Below are positions 22,063 through 35,349 of a stretch of 35,933 bases of DNA, one piece after another. The stretch is from Acanthaster planci (taxonomy: Eukaryota; Echinodermata; Asteroidea; Valvatida; Acanthasteridae). The notes below the pieces were generated by a model. That model did not search any database and had not been told where the DNA came from. It was given only the letters and a program-made list of their open reading frames with translations. Location of the stretch: NCBI RefSeq assembly GCF_001949145.1, contig NW_019091559.1:518112-554044 (forward strand), read 5' to 3'. A program made the translations under genes and the position numbers. The first letter of the stretch is position 1, and every line of letters starts with the position of its first letter.

Positions 22063-22068
22063 ATTAAA
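22063..22068 (+). terminator. Possible polyadenylation signal of gene B (ATTAAA)
   Basis: This is the first ATTAAA after the stop, 78 nt downstream. No AATAAA occurs nearer. It is a short motif, so support is weak. Confidence 0.35.
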
Positions 22069-22235
22069 ATGCCATTTCCAATTCTAGTGAATTTACGTCC
22101 TGTACATTAGGTTTCTGAAGAGATTCTTTCAGCTATAGCGTGTTACGATCCACTTGGGGGTTAATCGCTTATACGTTTTTGCCAAAAATCAATTTAGAAA
22201 AGGGGACCCAACTTTGCTCACTCCTAACCCCTAAA

Positions 22236-22298
22236 ACCTTGGACCTGCTGTGTAACACCTTGGACCTGCTGTGTAACACCTTGGACCCGCTGTGTAAC
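22236..22298 (+). repeat. Three tandem copies of a 21-nt unit
   Basis: The unit begins ACCTTGGACCTGCTG and ends TGTAAC. Copies 1 and 2 are identical; copy 3 has one T-to-C change. It lies 250 nt past the gene B stop, either in the 3' UTR or just beyond. Confidence 0.85.
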
Positions 22299-24732
22299 AT
22301 TTATTTAGAGTATAGTTTTCCAAGATATACTCAACATTTTTGTAGGAATAGCGACTGTGTTGCTATTAATTTATTTCAACTGAGACAGAGATGCTTGCAA
22401 GATTAAAATGTTGTTACAATCCTTTGCTCAGATAGCCCGGATTAATATACAGAACAACTACATGTATAGGCAAGTCCCTAAATTACATCAAACCTGGGTT
22501 CCATTTGTTGATACATACTGCCTACCAGAGTTAATTGTATCTCATAAGTGTCAACTTTTTTTACATTTTCAGTATTTACAAGCGATGTCGAGACTCTGAT
22601 ATAATCGCTCGAGTATTCGGACAGTTTACTAAAGTGCATGAAAGGAAATCAATCGCAAACACCTGTTCCCAACACGTCCCTTAATTGCTGGTTTTCATGT
22701 TTCCTTAAGCCTTCTGTTTTAAATTCTTAATGAAATAATGTGCAAACGAATGGTGCTACATTTGGTCGACTCACTGAACAAAATGAAAGCTTGGAAAACT
22801 TCGTCAAACCGTGATGTTGATTTTCAGTCTGTTTTGAATTTTTTTATGCTGCACTCATGTTTTAACAAAACTTCCCGCAAACTACAATTTCCATTTGTCA
22901 TTTGTCAACTTAAATTCAATAAGTAAGTTAAAACGCACATGGACTCGCTACTATTGACCTGGCCAAAATTAAAGATTCGTTATTCTTTGATATACGTTAA
23001 TCGTATGTCTACAGTTTTATCAAGATCGTCTCATATTATTAAGTTGACACAAAATGCAAGTTATGTATTCAACTGCACATGCGCACAAAGGCATCTAATG
23101 GTCACAAATGAAAAAACCATGGGATAGCGAAGATCAATTGTGTGTGATTTCGCACATGCCAAACCAACGACATAGGGAAAACATTTCGATCTCAAGAACT
23201 CACAAAATTCTGAAAAGGTGTACAATTTTTTCCTTTGATTTCATTTAAAAAAAATTACTTAGTACTTTTTGCCCTTGGATTGAACATACACTTCAGATTC
23301 ATGGCCGTAGACTTGACTTTTTTACCCATTTATCTCGAATGTTTATCCCCAAGAACAAAATCTAAAATTGTGAAGTGTGCATGCGCAGAGGGAAGACCGA
23401 AATGGCTCATATCGTAAGCATACGAAAGGTTACAAGTTAACATTACATTCCTGTATAAATTATGGTAATGTTTGGAGCGTTTAAAATAATTACTGTCTTT
23501 GTATATGAAGTCAACAAATTTAATCGTTTTATTATTTTTATGTAAAACTTTAATTTGATAAATGTTCAAATTTCGATATATACATCATTTATTTGAAGAA
23601 TATTCATTGGTGAAAAAGTTGACTATTCTGGTAGCATCAAACGTATTTCCAGTGCTTAATATTGAATTGGTACGATTATCTGAAAGGAATGTTAACGACA
23701 TTTTTGTCAAGAATTTTACCAAAAAGCTACAATTAGATCTCAAAACGAGAGACAGTGCCGGCATAAATTTCTCTAGTCATCCATTTTCTATAAAAAAAAA
23801 ACTCACAAATGTACAAATTACGGATGAAACTAGAATATCAACTTCTGTGGAACACAAATCCATCGAATAGGTGAAAAAATGTCAGTCAATTCAATGAAAG
23901 AACCCAATTATTTCTTATTACAAGCTCTACTTCAATCTTTCCCGGTTATTCAAATTAAAACCAAACAAGTGCTACATGATATATCCGTTTAATTTTAAAT
24001 GACAGCACACCAAACTGAATTATGTCAAGTTGGTCTTCAGTACTAACTGAGACTTTACGTCAAGTTTAAGAACATTATACAATGTCTGAAAATCCACACC
24101 CATTTTGCATTATTATTTTACAATAAAACAATGTCCTAACGTGGGTAAGAAATTAAAAGTAACATCTGTCTGTTGTCTAAAATAAGTAATGATTAATGAT
24201 TACTCTACATTATTTTATGATATAAAATTTCATTTTATTTAAGGCGAAAGTCCCTTAAAAAATTCTATTATTGTCGATACAAACTAGTAAGACAATGTGA
24301 TTTTAATAAAATGTTACATAAAACCAAAAGTCTCGTTATCATGTGCCACTCCGATCGCTCATTCTATATCTTGGCATGTTACATAGTTACACGCCTGCTT
24401 AAATACAACAGTAAGTAAAGGGTTATTTGGTTTTGAAGGTATTTTATTTACAGCAAGGTTCATAATGTTGCGGTAGTAGTAAGACGGTGGGTAAAGAAGC
24501 TAACATCGCACAATATACACGCACATTATATGACATTCAGTCCTATGCTCACTTTTTATAATTTGGAAATCTCGTTTCCTGATGGACCCGTCCTTTCGTT
24601 TTCATTCAATTTCAAATACGTACTCCGAAGGACTGACTGGCGTTGAAATCATTTGGAATCTTCATGTAGAGTCGAAAAGGCATTAACGTAGGTGGTTGGT
24701 GAGCAAGGGAGTCAGTAGAGTAGGCTTAAGAT
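22299..24732. other. Convergent intergenic region between genes B and C
   Basis: AT-rich sequence between the two 3' ends. It should contain both 3' UTRs. Apart from the candidate polyadenylation motif at 24443-24448, I see nothing in it; the small open frames have no splice or motif support. Confidence 0.5.
24443..24448 (-). terminator. Possible polyadenylation signal of gene C (AATAAA)
   Basis: AATAAA on the minus strand, about 285 nt past the stop at 24733. The surroundings are AT-rich, so chance matches are likely. Confidence 0.3.
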
Positions 24733-25715
24733 TTAATTGGGTTCTTTTAAGGTATCCAACTGCTCTAAGCCATACAAAACAGGAGTTGCAGTTTCTTTCT
24801 CTGAGTTGGACAGGTGATCGTACCCCTCCGTAGGGACTCGTGCGGTGTTCTCTGTGATTTTCTCTCTGCGGTTGAGTTTGGAGTATTCACCTCCATCTTC
24901 GGCAGCCACCACGACACTGTGTGTCTTCTCCAGGAAAGGGTTGTGGGCTACCTGTTCGTAGTCATCTACGGGTTGTCTCGTTTTCTTGGTTGCTTCAGCA
25001 TTCTTCTCAGTTGTCATCTTCAATGGAAAGCCATAAGCTGTAGTCTTTGTGTTCCAGGTCTCACTCATGCTCCTTTCTTCACGGAATCCACCGCCTTCGT
25101 TTGGATCCTCAATCTCATCTTCAGGATCACGGTCTCCTTGCTGCCATGTTGCGTCCTGCATGACCTTGTGGTAATACGGAGAATGATCCTGGTGATTCGA
25201 TGTGTCTCTAGCTGGATCCTTGACGAGAACGGTCAGTTGATATTCGTTGCCTCGATTCGCTTTAGTTCCACGGTTGGAATTCACTACCGCTGCTCCCCTA
25301 CATGCTTCCTCTGGTTCCCGCTCCGAATCGTTCGGCCGGGGCTCTTGGCTTTCCTTGCTCCTCCTCTGGAACTTCTTGGAGCTATTCAGCTCAGTGGTGA
25401 CCATCTTCATGCTCTGAGCCTGGCTGGTTGGTTTGGCCTGCCTGATCGCTTTGTGTTTAGTATCAGGACTACGCGGGAGGCTAGGGGTTCGTCTTTCTTT
25501 AGGCCGCTGCGCACCTGTTGAGACTGCGTTGGCCTCGTCACTACGACGCTGCTGCGGTACCTTGGCTTGAGTATTGCTTAGGTTCACAAGAAAATGCTCC
25601 AAATTACTTTGGATTTCTGCTGCAGGTGATGGGATAGAAATGGCAACATCGTCAAGCGGCTCTCTCGATCTTGTCAGAAGAGGTGAGAAAGTGTCAAATC
25701 CAGGACCAGATGTGT
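24733..25715 (-). other. Gene C last exon: cytoplasmic tail
   Basis: The exon starts after a CTTTCAG acceptor and encodes 327 residues, mostly charged and low in cysteine. Yxx(L/V) motifs cluster in the C-terminal part: DDYEQV, GEYSKL and EGYDHL; YYHKV lies further upstream and VLYGLE near the end. None has the hydrophobic or Ser residue two before the tyrosine that a strict ITIM needs. EGYDHL closely resembles the EGYNHL of gene A. The upstream region has basic and Ser-rich stretches (RRSKESQEP, RPKERRTPSL). Confidence 0.75.
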
Positions 25716-28162
25716 CTGAAAGATTTCGAAGAAAACAAAAATAACTACCAATTCTGACATTCTTGATAATACATTTGTCCATTTTGCACTGAGTTATAGG
25801 AAGTCAGCTCAACCAAGACAAATATATTTGATTGAGAAATCTGAAAGTGTTTAAACCACTGAATTACTTAACCGTATTTTTGACTTGATGCAGACATTTA
25901 ACTTAAAGTTGTAGGTGATAACAACAAACTTGATATCAGTGTGGTGATGGGGATTTAGAACCTATAGTTTAAAGTTGAAAAGGAGAATCATTTGTGCAGT
26001 TATGCACCCATAACCAACTGCACTGTTAAAATGGGTTCGTGGATTTGGGGTTCAACAGAATGTCTCAAATTATTGCAAGTAAAATCATTAAATGTTTCAT
26101 GAGAACTTTTGAAAATGTAAGCATGATTCGAATTATTAAAGAGAGCGTACTGAAAGAAATGCAAACATTCCGGAGAAAAAGGTTATTCTCGTAACACGTA
26201 AACCATTGTCGATAATTTGATTCGGATTTTATGTAAATCACAGAATCACCTGTCACATGTGGTTACTGATTCCTCTGGCACTTCGTATTTGCAAAAGTGA
26301 TCACAGAAACAGGTACAATCGTTCTCTTACCGTTTTGGACCGACACAGCAACACCATTGCCGTTTTCCTTCCTGTGTGCCCTGAGAAAGGGGACGGGGTA
26401 AAGGTGGAGGCAAATTAATTTCAGTTGATAATGGTAAGAATTCTACAGAAAAACCAACATTAAATCATTAGCAAAATTTTATGAATTCATAGGATCAAGA
26501 AATCGAGGCTTCCAAGAAACGAATACAGCGGCGAAATGACAGTTATACATAAATGTGTGCCGGGGACGGGGGAAACGGGGATGGTTAAAATCACAGCATG
26601 GCACAAGGGGGCGGTGTTCATATTACAGATTTACACTTGCACCCATGGCTTAAGCTTACGAACAGTGAATTCAAAGCTGTTGAAATTTTTCTCCCTTTTT
26701 CAGTTTTGGTTGTTTTGAGCTTTAAAAACCTCAAAATCCACCTTTACCTCATAGCACTAAAAAGTGGGGGCGGTGATCCAATAGCCCATCCCCTCAAAAA
26801 AGTTGGGAGATATATACCCCCATCTCTGGGATTTATGGAGTGAAAAAAAGGAGTACGACGAGGCCAGTGATGTCAATTATCACAGTGACCCAGTGCGGCA
26901 GTGCATCAGCAGTCGGACTGACAGTACGTGACAATGAACAAAACGACAACACCACAGGTAAATCAGGTTGGAGATTGAAAAGGACCTTGGAGGCACAGTA
27001 AGACAGGCGTGTAATCCAGCAGTTGTGCCAACACAAGTCTTCTTTCCACCCCTCCCCCTAAGAGGCACGACTCATAATCATATGACCCGTTGTCTGTTTC
27101 TAAACAGGATTTATTTCCACCCTTTTCCGTTTTAGTCAAACTGAGCAAAAAGGCAGACAAAATATTTGAAGCAGTAGAGGATCTCAATAGTTTTCTTTTC
27201 CATCCTTATTTTTTTTAGGCTATTGGTGCTACTTATCTACACTCAATCTTCGTGTTATGAACAGTGTCGTGCATGGGATTTGCGTGTGACACACGAGTAG
27301 TTTCCATTTCTTTACAAATAAATGGCAGTTAAAGGACATCGAACGGGTATTTCCTCGAATCAGATGCATCTTCTTCCTGATTGAAAATCCCTCTTGACAG
27401 CCGCACTCAGTTCAATGTGAAATTGTATCAAACTGAATGGAAAAAAACCTTAAAATGGGCTTGGAAAACACATATTGCTATCTTTTTTCGACAGCTAAAC
27501 ATAGCCACCAGAGTAACCATCTAAATAACGTGACTTATTGTTTAAAATTCTACGCATGTGTATTGCTCCTTTCTGCTACAGTGGCCAGCCTGAAGACGAC
27601 GTGTGACCGGAATCACCGGATACCAGTGCAACCGCGTAATAGACAAAGCATTTTGCTGGCTAATGATATTATGAAAAACATCATCATCATAACGAGGAAG
27701 TTGTTTTGTTCGCCGACCCCTTCTCCTTGCCTTAGCCTCTGCCCAAGCACCACTTACCACGGTACACTACGAGGCTTGCTCTGCATGCGTCTTGTGCCAC
27801 ACCTATACATACTGCATGTACTTATGAGTACATTTGGCCAATTAGGCAATGAAGCAACATCACTCAAACAGCAAGCAATGAAAGCTCACGAGTAGTTTAC
27901 TGCAACGATGTTTCCTGTTTTCAGCCGACCAGCACCGGTACCCAACCTGTTACTACTAAAAGGGGTCTATCATTCACTGGTAATTGCCTAATGCTAATAA
28001 GCTTGAGTTATTTTCATCATGTCAATTTCAGTTACCTTTCAGGATCAGTGGACGAGCCACACTGCTTGCGATATCTCCGGAATATTGCAGTCACCATCAC
28101 AGTGATGATTAGAAGAAAAAAGAAGTTCAATGTCGACATCGCAGCACTGTAGATGTCAACAA
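24733..28162 (-). CDS. Gene C (3' part): single-pass receptor tail with tyrosine motifs
   Basis: Three exons join in phase on the minus strand: 28162-28036 (membrane span), 26380-26331 (50 nt) and 25715-24733 (stop at 24733). The membrane segment is STLNFFFLLIITVMVTAIF with RRYRKQ as stop-transfer, so the protein is a type I or II single-pass molecule with about 360 cytoplasmic residues. The upstream exon must leave one base. No ectodomain, signal peptide or start was found upstream, so the gene is incomplete here. It converges on gene B; the two stops are about 2.75 kb apart. The family is not recognised. Confidence 0.72.
28036..28162 (-). other. Gene C exon: transmembrane segment
   Basis: The acceptor is TCTAATGCAG and the donor GAAAG|GTAACT. 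The exon encodes VDIYSAAM, a hydrophobic run and the basic stop-transfer RRYRK, then CGSSTDPE. It joins the 50-nt exon at 26380 in phase. Confidence 0.72.
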
Positions 28163-31100
28163 CTGCATTAGACAAATTGAAGATTCATAAATTAATAGCA
28201 TCTCAGGAAATTAACGTTGCTCGTGACCACGTGACTATGCAAAGCACTAATTTTTGATTTTTTAATTTGTATTATAAAAAAACGCTGCAAATTTGTTCAT
28301 TTATGTGAACTTAACTTTTCGTGAACTTAATGACAACGATTCCCCAGTTAGTTGATTTTCGCTATGAGTAGTTTGTATACAGCAAAATGATGTGAAGTAC
28401 TACGTGAGATTTCGACCAGTTTTGGTCGTTGGCATCTTAACTTTGCTTTGCTTTCCCATGAAAGATGAGGGCTTTGTTATTCACCTTATCGTTGTTCAAA
28501 ATGAGCCACCAACATTGAAATGGAGCAAAATCATAATTGCTTTCGAAATCAAGCGGCAATAACCAAAGAGGGAATTTTTACATGCGTGTTTTATTTATTT
28601 CTTTGATCAATTTAAGGGCCACTTAGTCAGTGGTCAAACGGAACAAAGCAAAAGTGCTTAGTGCAGAGTTTTCCAGGTCACATTTGCACTTGAAAATGAT
28701 TGAGGTTAAGGACAAATCCAGCGTAGAATCAGTGGCTGAAAAGATATGTTTCGGAAAGCCAAGACAACAACGAGAAATGAACTTTGAGCTGTGATAGAAT
28801 GAGCGGAATCTACATACCAGGTTATTATGTGAATAATTGATAGAAAGGAGGGTTAGCTTTCGAGAAGTGAAATCTGACTATATTGGAATCGGTGAGAACT
28901 ATGTGACGTCTTTCTCGTAGATAATGAAGTAAACGAACACCTGGCATACCAGTACCAAATACTAGCTCGCTGTACTGTATTTGTATATAAATATGCATGC
29001 TATCTTTATACTGCCACACGCATGCAGGTGATACCATGGAGAAAGGAAATATTTATATCATTCAGGCTGAGTGCTCTATCTAATGTTCTCGAAAAAAATC
29101 AATTCACAAAAACGTTACATTCGAATTGCTTCTTCTTTCCTGTTGCTTCCTTCTCATCAACCACAAATATCTCGGGAAATGACGGTGTCCAAACTTTGGA
29201 AAGCATGTATAAATTAAAAACTGACCAAAACAAACATCCAAAGCCATATTTCTGTTTTCCCAGGACCCAAGTCTTTTGTAAATTTTACATACCAATTTCA
29301 GCAACAATAGAGTTTCGTTTTCGATATAACTAAATTCAATTTCGTTCTCGTGACTGATAGTTTCTTGTTTTTTTAGGTTTGTTTTCTTTGTACTTGATGT
29401 CGGTCAAAGGTATTCAAGAATAGTTTTAAAGCCTTAGGTTGAATCAACTTTGGTCTGTTTTTCCCTGTTTGGTTTTCTTTTAGTATGAGCTCTTTTTGGA
29501 GTGAGTTTGAAAACTCCACCCATTTCTCTTCCATTTTTATATGATATCCTTTTTTATGTTCTGAAATAAATCTAATGGTTCATAAATATTAAATAAGTAC
29601 AAGGCGGCTTGCTGATGCTTGGTTGAAACCAAACTTTTATTAGCTGATGAACATCAGCTCTTGCACAGTAAATGCCTGATAAAATTGCAGGCTACGATTT
29701 ATGAGTATTGATCCTCATTATAAAGTCTTTTATAACTCAGTGGCTGTGAGTCACATTGCGTGGCTCGCGCCTAGCGACAATTTCCATATAAGATTTTATC
29801 ACTGCACGCACGAGGTACATCCCCAGGGATAGGACGCCAGAGGGAAATTTCATCAGACACATGGTAAAACTGGGGAACAAAATCGTCGGAAAATGTGCAT
29901 GTTGGATTATTTTTCTTTTTTTTCTCCCCTAAAAAGCATTTGCTAATTAAATGGGAAGAAAGGTGCCCTAAAACTTCTCATCGTAAGGTTCCCTAGCTGG
30001 TTATGAAGGAACTAGTATTAAAGCGCTCCTTGACAGTTTTATTCCTTAATAAAAAGCTAAACCAAATACCAAGCCAGTCTGGTATTTCAAAAGGTCAGGT
30101 CATTCGAGAACTAAGTACGGCGTATGGTCGTGCTGATACTGCAGCCCCTGAGCTCGTACTGTTGATCTCGAATGACCTCGGACGCACTTCATTTTGGACG
30201 TGCGCTGTTGGAATACTGAAAGGTTTTATTTTGTTAAGAGTGTTGATCATTAGTCATTACCTGCTTTGAAACTTGCGTTTTGATAGTTTATCATCAACTA
30301 CTGCATGGCTGTTTACTTTCATTGCACTGTGCAAAGGGAAACATTGCTGTGTAGTTATTACATACAGTTTATGCGTTGTTATTTCCTCATGTACCGCTGC
30401 TTTAACGAACATCGGATCGTGGTTGCATTGGAGAAAAGGTAAGCGATAGATCTGTCTAACGAATTATATGTCATGGGTCGACCGAGCGAAGCAACGACTA
30501 CAGAGAACAGAAAGGAAAGGCTGGAAATGAACAATTGAATAGAAACTGAAATATCAATTTGGACTTCGTTGATAAAAAGGCAGCATGTGAGGGAAGTGGA
30601 ATTTTCTAGCATATGTGCATTTTATGTTGGAATTGGTCTTATGCCTATTTAGATTTGAAGAATCGGATGAGGACAGTGGGTGGGTATGTATGTATGTGGG
30701 GTGGGCGTGGTCGGACAATGGAAGATGCATTTAATGTACCCTTGTTAAAGGTAACTGAACTAGTCTGGTAAAATTCTCTAGAGGGGCTCAGAACTGCCAT
30801 TGCTGGTTATTATTGATAGCCGTTTGCATGGAAAAACAATGAGATTCGTGGGCAGGGAAGGGTAAAGATGAGGTGGGATGATGTTTCTGATCTGATCAGA
30901 GATCGTTCAAATTTGCAGGAGACATGTCACAAAACAGTGACCAATCCTTCTCTTCAACAAATATCAAAGGGGTCAAGTCCATAATGTAAACCCAGGTCCA
31001 CCTGCTTGCGTGCATATGTTACCATTCAAAACGAAATTTATTTAAATGAAATTTTTAAAAAGACCCTTAAGGGCCAAATAAAAAATATAAACAGGTTTAT

Positions 31101-34100
31101 CATCCAGGCTTTTGAAAAAGGAGGAGGAAGAACTTTTAGTTCTTAATCTGATTTATAAATGGCCATGATATTTTTATTTCTTTCCAGATGCCTTCCTGTT
31201 GTTGAACGAACAAAATAAACATATTTTAAGTAGTTTATATAGTTTGTTTATTAAGGAAGGAACATGTATACAGTACAGTTTATACAGTTTGCTTATTTCT
31301 GTAGTAAGGTTTGACAAAAATTCATCAACACAGCTCTACAGTTTTCAACAGTTTGCAGTCAAGAAGAAGTTTGAAGAGAGCACAGCCCACTGCGTGATAT
31401 GCATAATGACTGTCAGGGTCTAAAGATGTTCGATTCGCAAGTATTTTAACCGGAAGAATGGTTGATATTTTAATTTCTTTATCCAATTGTTTTAGTAAAA
31501 ATCAAGAAACAAATTGGTGCAACCTCAAATCAAGAAAGCGGACGGAAACGCTTTCAATGATTCTATTTTTTACTTCTTTTGAACGTTCTTTGGAATTAGT
31601 ACTCAAAAGGTGGCGAGCAGGTTTCTAATATTGCAGATTGATGCTTTGTTGTTATGTTTGAAACGATGCTCAGAAAGCAAAGCAAAATAATAAACTAGCG
31701 CACAAAAATTGACAATATAAACTATAGGATTACTTGAAACTATTCGGTTGAAAAACTCCACGTGGGTAGTTTTTATATTCAGACCTATACATACACGGAT
31801 TATTTCTTCGAAGCGCCAGCATTCAACTTTTGAAAACGCAAACATTGAAACCAATGTCAACACTATACTCACCCTCAACGAGGCAACACTTTCTGTAAAA
31901 TAAAATAAACAATAGGCGAAATAATAAACAACTGATTTTAATCAGACTATTCAACATATACATGAAGATATCGTGTGACTTTAAGATGACGAGACATCAC
32001 GCCTAATCACAAGCACCAAAACTATCAGCCTTGAGCTAGACTAAGAGAGGGCGCTATTTTCTTAGCAATGGAGGCTCCTTTGGTCGGGAATGAACTTTGC
32101 TGGTTCATGAATGACTAGGATATAAGGACTATGGTCGCATCACTACCTACAAAATGAAAATTCCCGACCAGCATCGTCCGTTTCAACCGATGAGGGGTGC
32201 TTCTGTTATTATTGCATGATCATGGGGATTTTTCTGTTTAAGTAAAGGTGTTTGTATCGGTTCTAACACACCAAATTAATATGTATTGATGAAAGTGCGT
32301 CTACAATGCCCAATGATATTGGATCACGGGAGAGGGGACTTCACGAGGATATTCGCACAGTCGGACGTCTTCAGAAAATGAGCTGGGTGAGTGATTTGTG
32401 TATGTGTAGATGAAGCTGGCTCAAGTCCCATCTACACTAGAAGTCTTTTTAACTTGTGAATATCAGAGGCACGCCGTGCCACAAAAACGCAGGTTTCAGA
32501 ATAAACGTGTCATTTACACATTTCGCACTTGAACATTTTTAAAAGACTGGTGATGACTGCTTCGTTTTACTTTGGCTGACGGTTGAAAACTCCCAAAAAA
32601 TCGAATCTTTAGCTCTCCTGTCTCAGAAATATTGTCTTCATCTATTATACCACTCCCGCGGTAAGTGTTTTGGCGTTCAATTTCGTGAATTGACAAACAT
32701 TTGTGAGATTCGTGCAAAGTTATTTATTCAACGTTAAATGTTCTAATTCCCTTTTTTTTTCTTTGTGACGAATTTATGCGATATATTTCACTAAGGAAAC
32801 GTTTGGTTCTCGGGTAGACATCTCTATAGAAATGATCGATCAATGTTTATTCGGTAATTTGTATTTCGTTCCAGTTTGAATTGTTATGAAAAGAATGGAT
32901 AACAGAGAAGTAAAATTATTTATATAACACATATGGACAAAATGGGGAAATGTCTAAAAAGGGATTAGAAAAATAGAATGGAACATAAAAGCAGAAACGT
33001 TACTTCAAAATGAGACAAAATAAGCCATTGTATTAAGAGAATCCGAAAAATCTTAGTAAATACATGCACATTTGCGGAGAGAGTGTGTTTCTTGTGAATA
33101 AAATAAAGAAATTACAAAACCGTAAACTGCATCTAAAGGATTTTTCTTTCAGCGTCCGTGATGAAGGTCCAGGGAGAGTTTCATTTCTGCATTTTGATTC
33201 AACGGGCAATCAGTATTAGAGCAAATATACTGTATTCTTGATGGATCGTTTGTTTGAGATATATAAAAATACACATTCAAGTCAATACATGGGACACACC
33301 TCTTGCGTGTTCTCTATTTGTAATCTCCGTTCCTTTTCTATACGCATCTTGCCCTATATTTCTCTGACCCTGAAGTATTCCAATTTGACGGCTCAAAATG
33401 CGAAAACGAATGAAGGTTGTGCACTGTTCAATTGAATGAAATTAGTTCTAAATTGAATTTGATACAATACATTACTTGAAGCCTGTAAACGCATATGAAA
33501 GCTCCACTGACAAAGAAAACATGGGAACAACCGGCTTTACGAATGAATACGAATACTGTGAAGATCACGAATTCGGCCGGGAAATCTATAATGCAGTATT
33601 ATAAATGCGACTCTAGCATAAAGGGGAAGTCCCTCAAATTTTTGTGGCCACAAAAAAGAAAAAAATGTTTTTAATACATGAAGCGTCCATTAAGCTAAAC
33701 AAATTACGCTCTTTAGTGATAAGGGGTTGAAAGGCGGGAGTGGTAAAACATGCTTACGTCAACTGTTAATGTAAAAGCAACATTTTCTAGAATGATCCAA
33801 ACCCTTCGTTCATAAGAACACTGTTATGTGAGTAACGAGACAATGTTTACCATTATGTCACCTGTGTTTGGCCTAAGTTCCTGTCCTTGATTGCAGGAAA
33901 TGTAGGTGAGCAAAGAACCGGGACACTGTTAGCATAGTTTCAATTTGTGTGAATTAAGTGAAGTAGATATCGAAACAAAATCAAGAAACAATTTAAATAT
34001 TTCTAAGCTTTCAATGGGTTAACTACGATGCTATGCGAGACCATAAAATTCAGACCAGAATTCAGTCTGATCTAGTAGATCGTAGAATCAAATGGTTATG

Positions 34101-35349
34101 CATATGTTATAGCTTATCCCATGACAGTTGGACTAAGGGGCTCAGTCTTCTTCAACATTCATCCCAGAAAAAGTGCCACTCAGGCTCAAAACAAGTCCAC
34201 GTTTATTGTCCCTTGAAATTTTGGTCTAGGTACCACCGTAAGAATTATCAACATCTATAAATCTAAGCAATTATTGATCTTGTCAAGTTGCCATGAGATT
34301 CCTGTATCGAAACGTGATGTCAAGTAATAAGAACAGTTAATAAGTTCAACGTTGAATGGAATACGGGTAAAATAATAATTATTTCTACAAGATATTACGG
34401 TAAATAAAATGGTGAATGGACTCACTCATCTGCCGGTGTTGGCATGCTGTTTCACAAATCCAAATAAAATGTCGTAATACCGTCGATGAATGTCCGCGCC
34501 AGACGTTGTCTGCAGTACGCTTACTGACTGTGTTCTGCAGTTATGCCTAGGAGTTTTATGTGCAACAGTGATAATCCGCTTCGACGCTCATCACGTGAAC
34601 TAGCACAATGCTTCCACGCCAAACTCTTTCGTTTTTTTAACATGGCACGAGGAAAAACCTGTGTCGAAACCGTAACACAGCTAGGTTTTCTCTGACCCTT
34701 TTCCTGCTAGGATAGAGAATAACATTTCGTCATGACCAATAATAACAGACAGTGTTCCGCTTTGTAGTCTTTCAATTTCAAGGAATGCCATTCAGGCAAC
34801 TGTAGAAGCGCGCGCTCATGTTTAGACTTGTTTCAAGTCGCGAGCCGAACCAATAATATTTTATGACTTGTGCAAGTGGCCTGCCGTAAGTGTGGATGCT
34901 GATGCCGGGTCAAGAAACCTTTCCATTTGTACGTTTTCGGGGTGCGTTGCGTACGCGATGCGTTCATGCGTTTCACTTTCAGGGACCCTTTAATAAAACA
35001 CTGTCTGTGTTGCGTCTGGGAGCGATTTGGACAGATAGTCAGCGTTTGGCACAAATGTCGACGCTTGTATGGAAAGGCGCCTTTATTTGTTCATTCGATC
35101 AGTAAATTTAATACGGTGATAACTTTTCTCATTACATTTTGCAACTAAGTCCAATTTTGTTTGCCCAGATTGCTGACAATTTTGGCGCGGAAATATCAGC
35201 GTAGATTCTCCTGAGCCGGTCTTAAACATTCGTCTAAGACCAAGCAAGCACACATTTTGTGCCCGTTAATAATATCTTTTGAGTCAGAAAGTCAAAAAAA
35301 TTCAAACGATTTCGTTCAACAATTTTACTGCATTTGTTAAAACACCCCT
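28163..35349. other. Long stretch without a convincing exon
   Basis: AT-rich sequence upstream of the gene C membrane exon. It should contain the ectodomain exons of gene C if the gene starts within the window, but apart from the weak 20-nt candidate at 31873-31892 I could not find splice-bounded, phase-compatible frames or cysteine-rich domains here. Confidence 0.5.
31873..31892 (-). other. Candidate 20-nt microexon upstream of gene C
   Basis: A pyrimidine-rich acceptor (TTATTTTACAG) and a strong donor (GG|GTGAGTAT) bracket 20 nt on the minus strand. Read in the phase gene C needs, it would add KCCLVE before the membrane exon. Length and splice signals fit, but there is no homology support, so it may be coincidence. 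Confidence 0.2.

Noticed and set aside
24814-25521. A 235-codon open frame on the plus strand
   Set aside because: It is the antisense shadow of the gene C tail exon; the minus-strand frame has the splice-phase and motif support.
28825-28905. Possible exon upstream of gene C ending at ACCTG|GTATGT
   Set aside because: In the phase gene C needs, it contains two stop codons.
31800-31878. A signal-peptide-like frame (VSIVLTLVSMFAF) on the minus strand
   Set aside because: It opens at TTG, not ATG, and its first codons overlap the strong donor of the microexon candidate; the frame has no splice support towards gene C.
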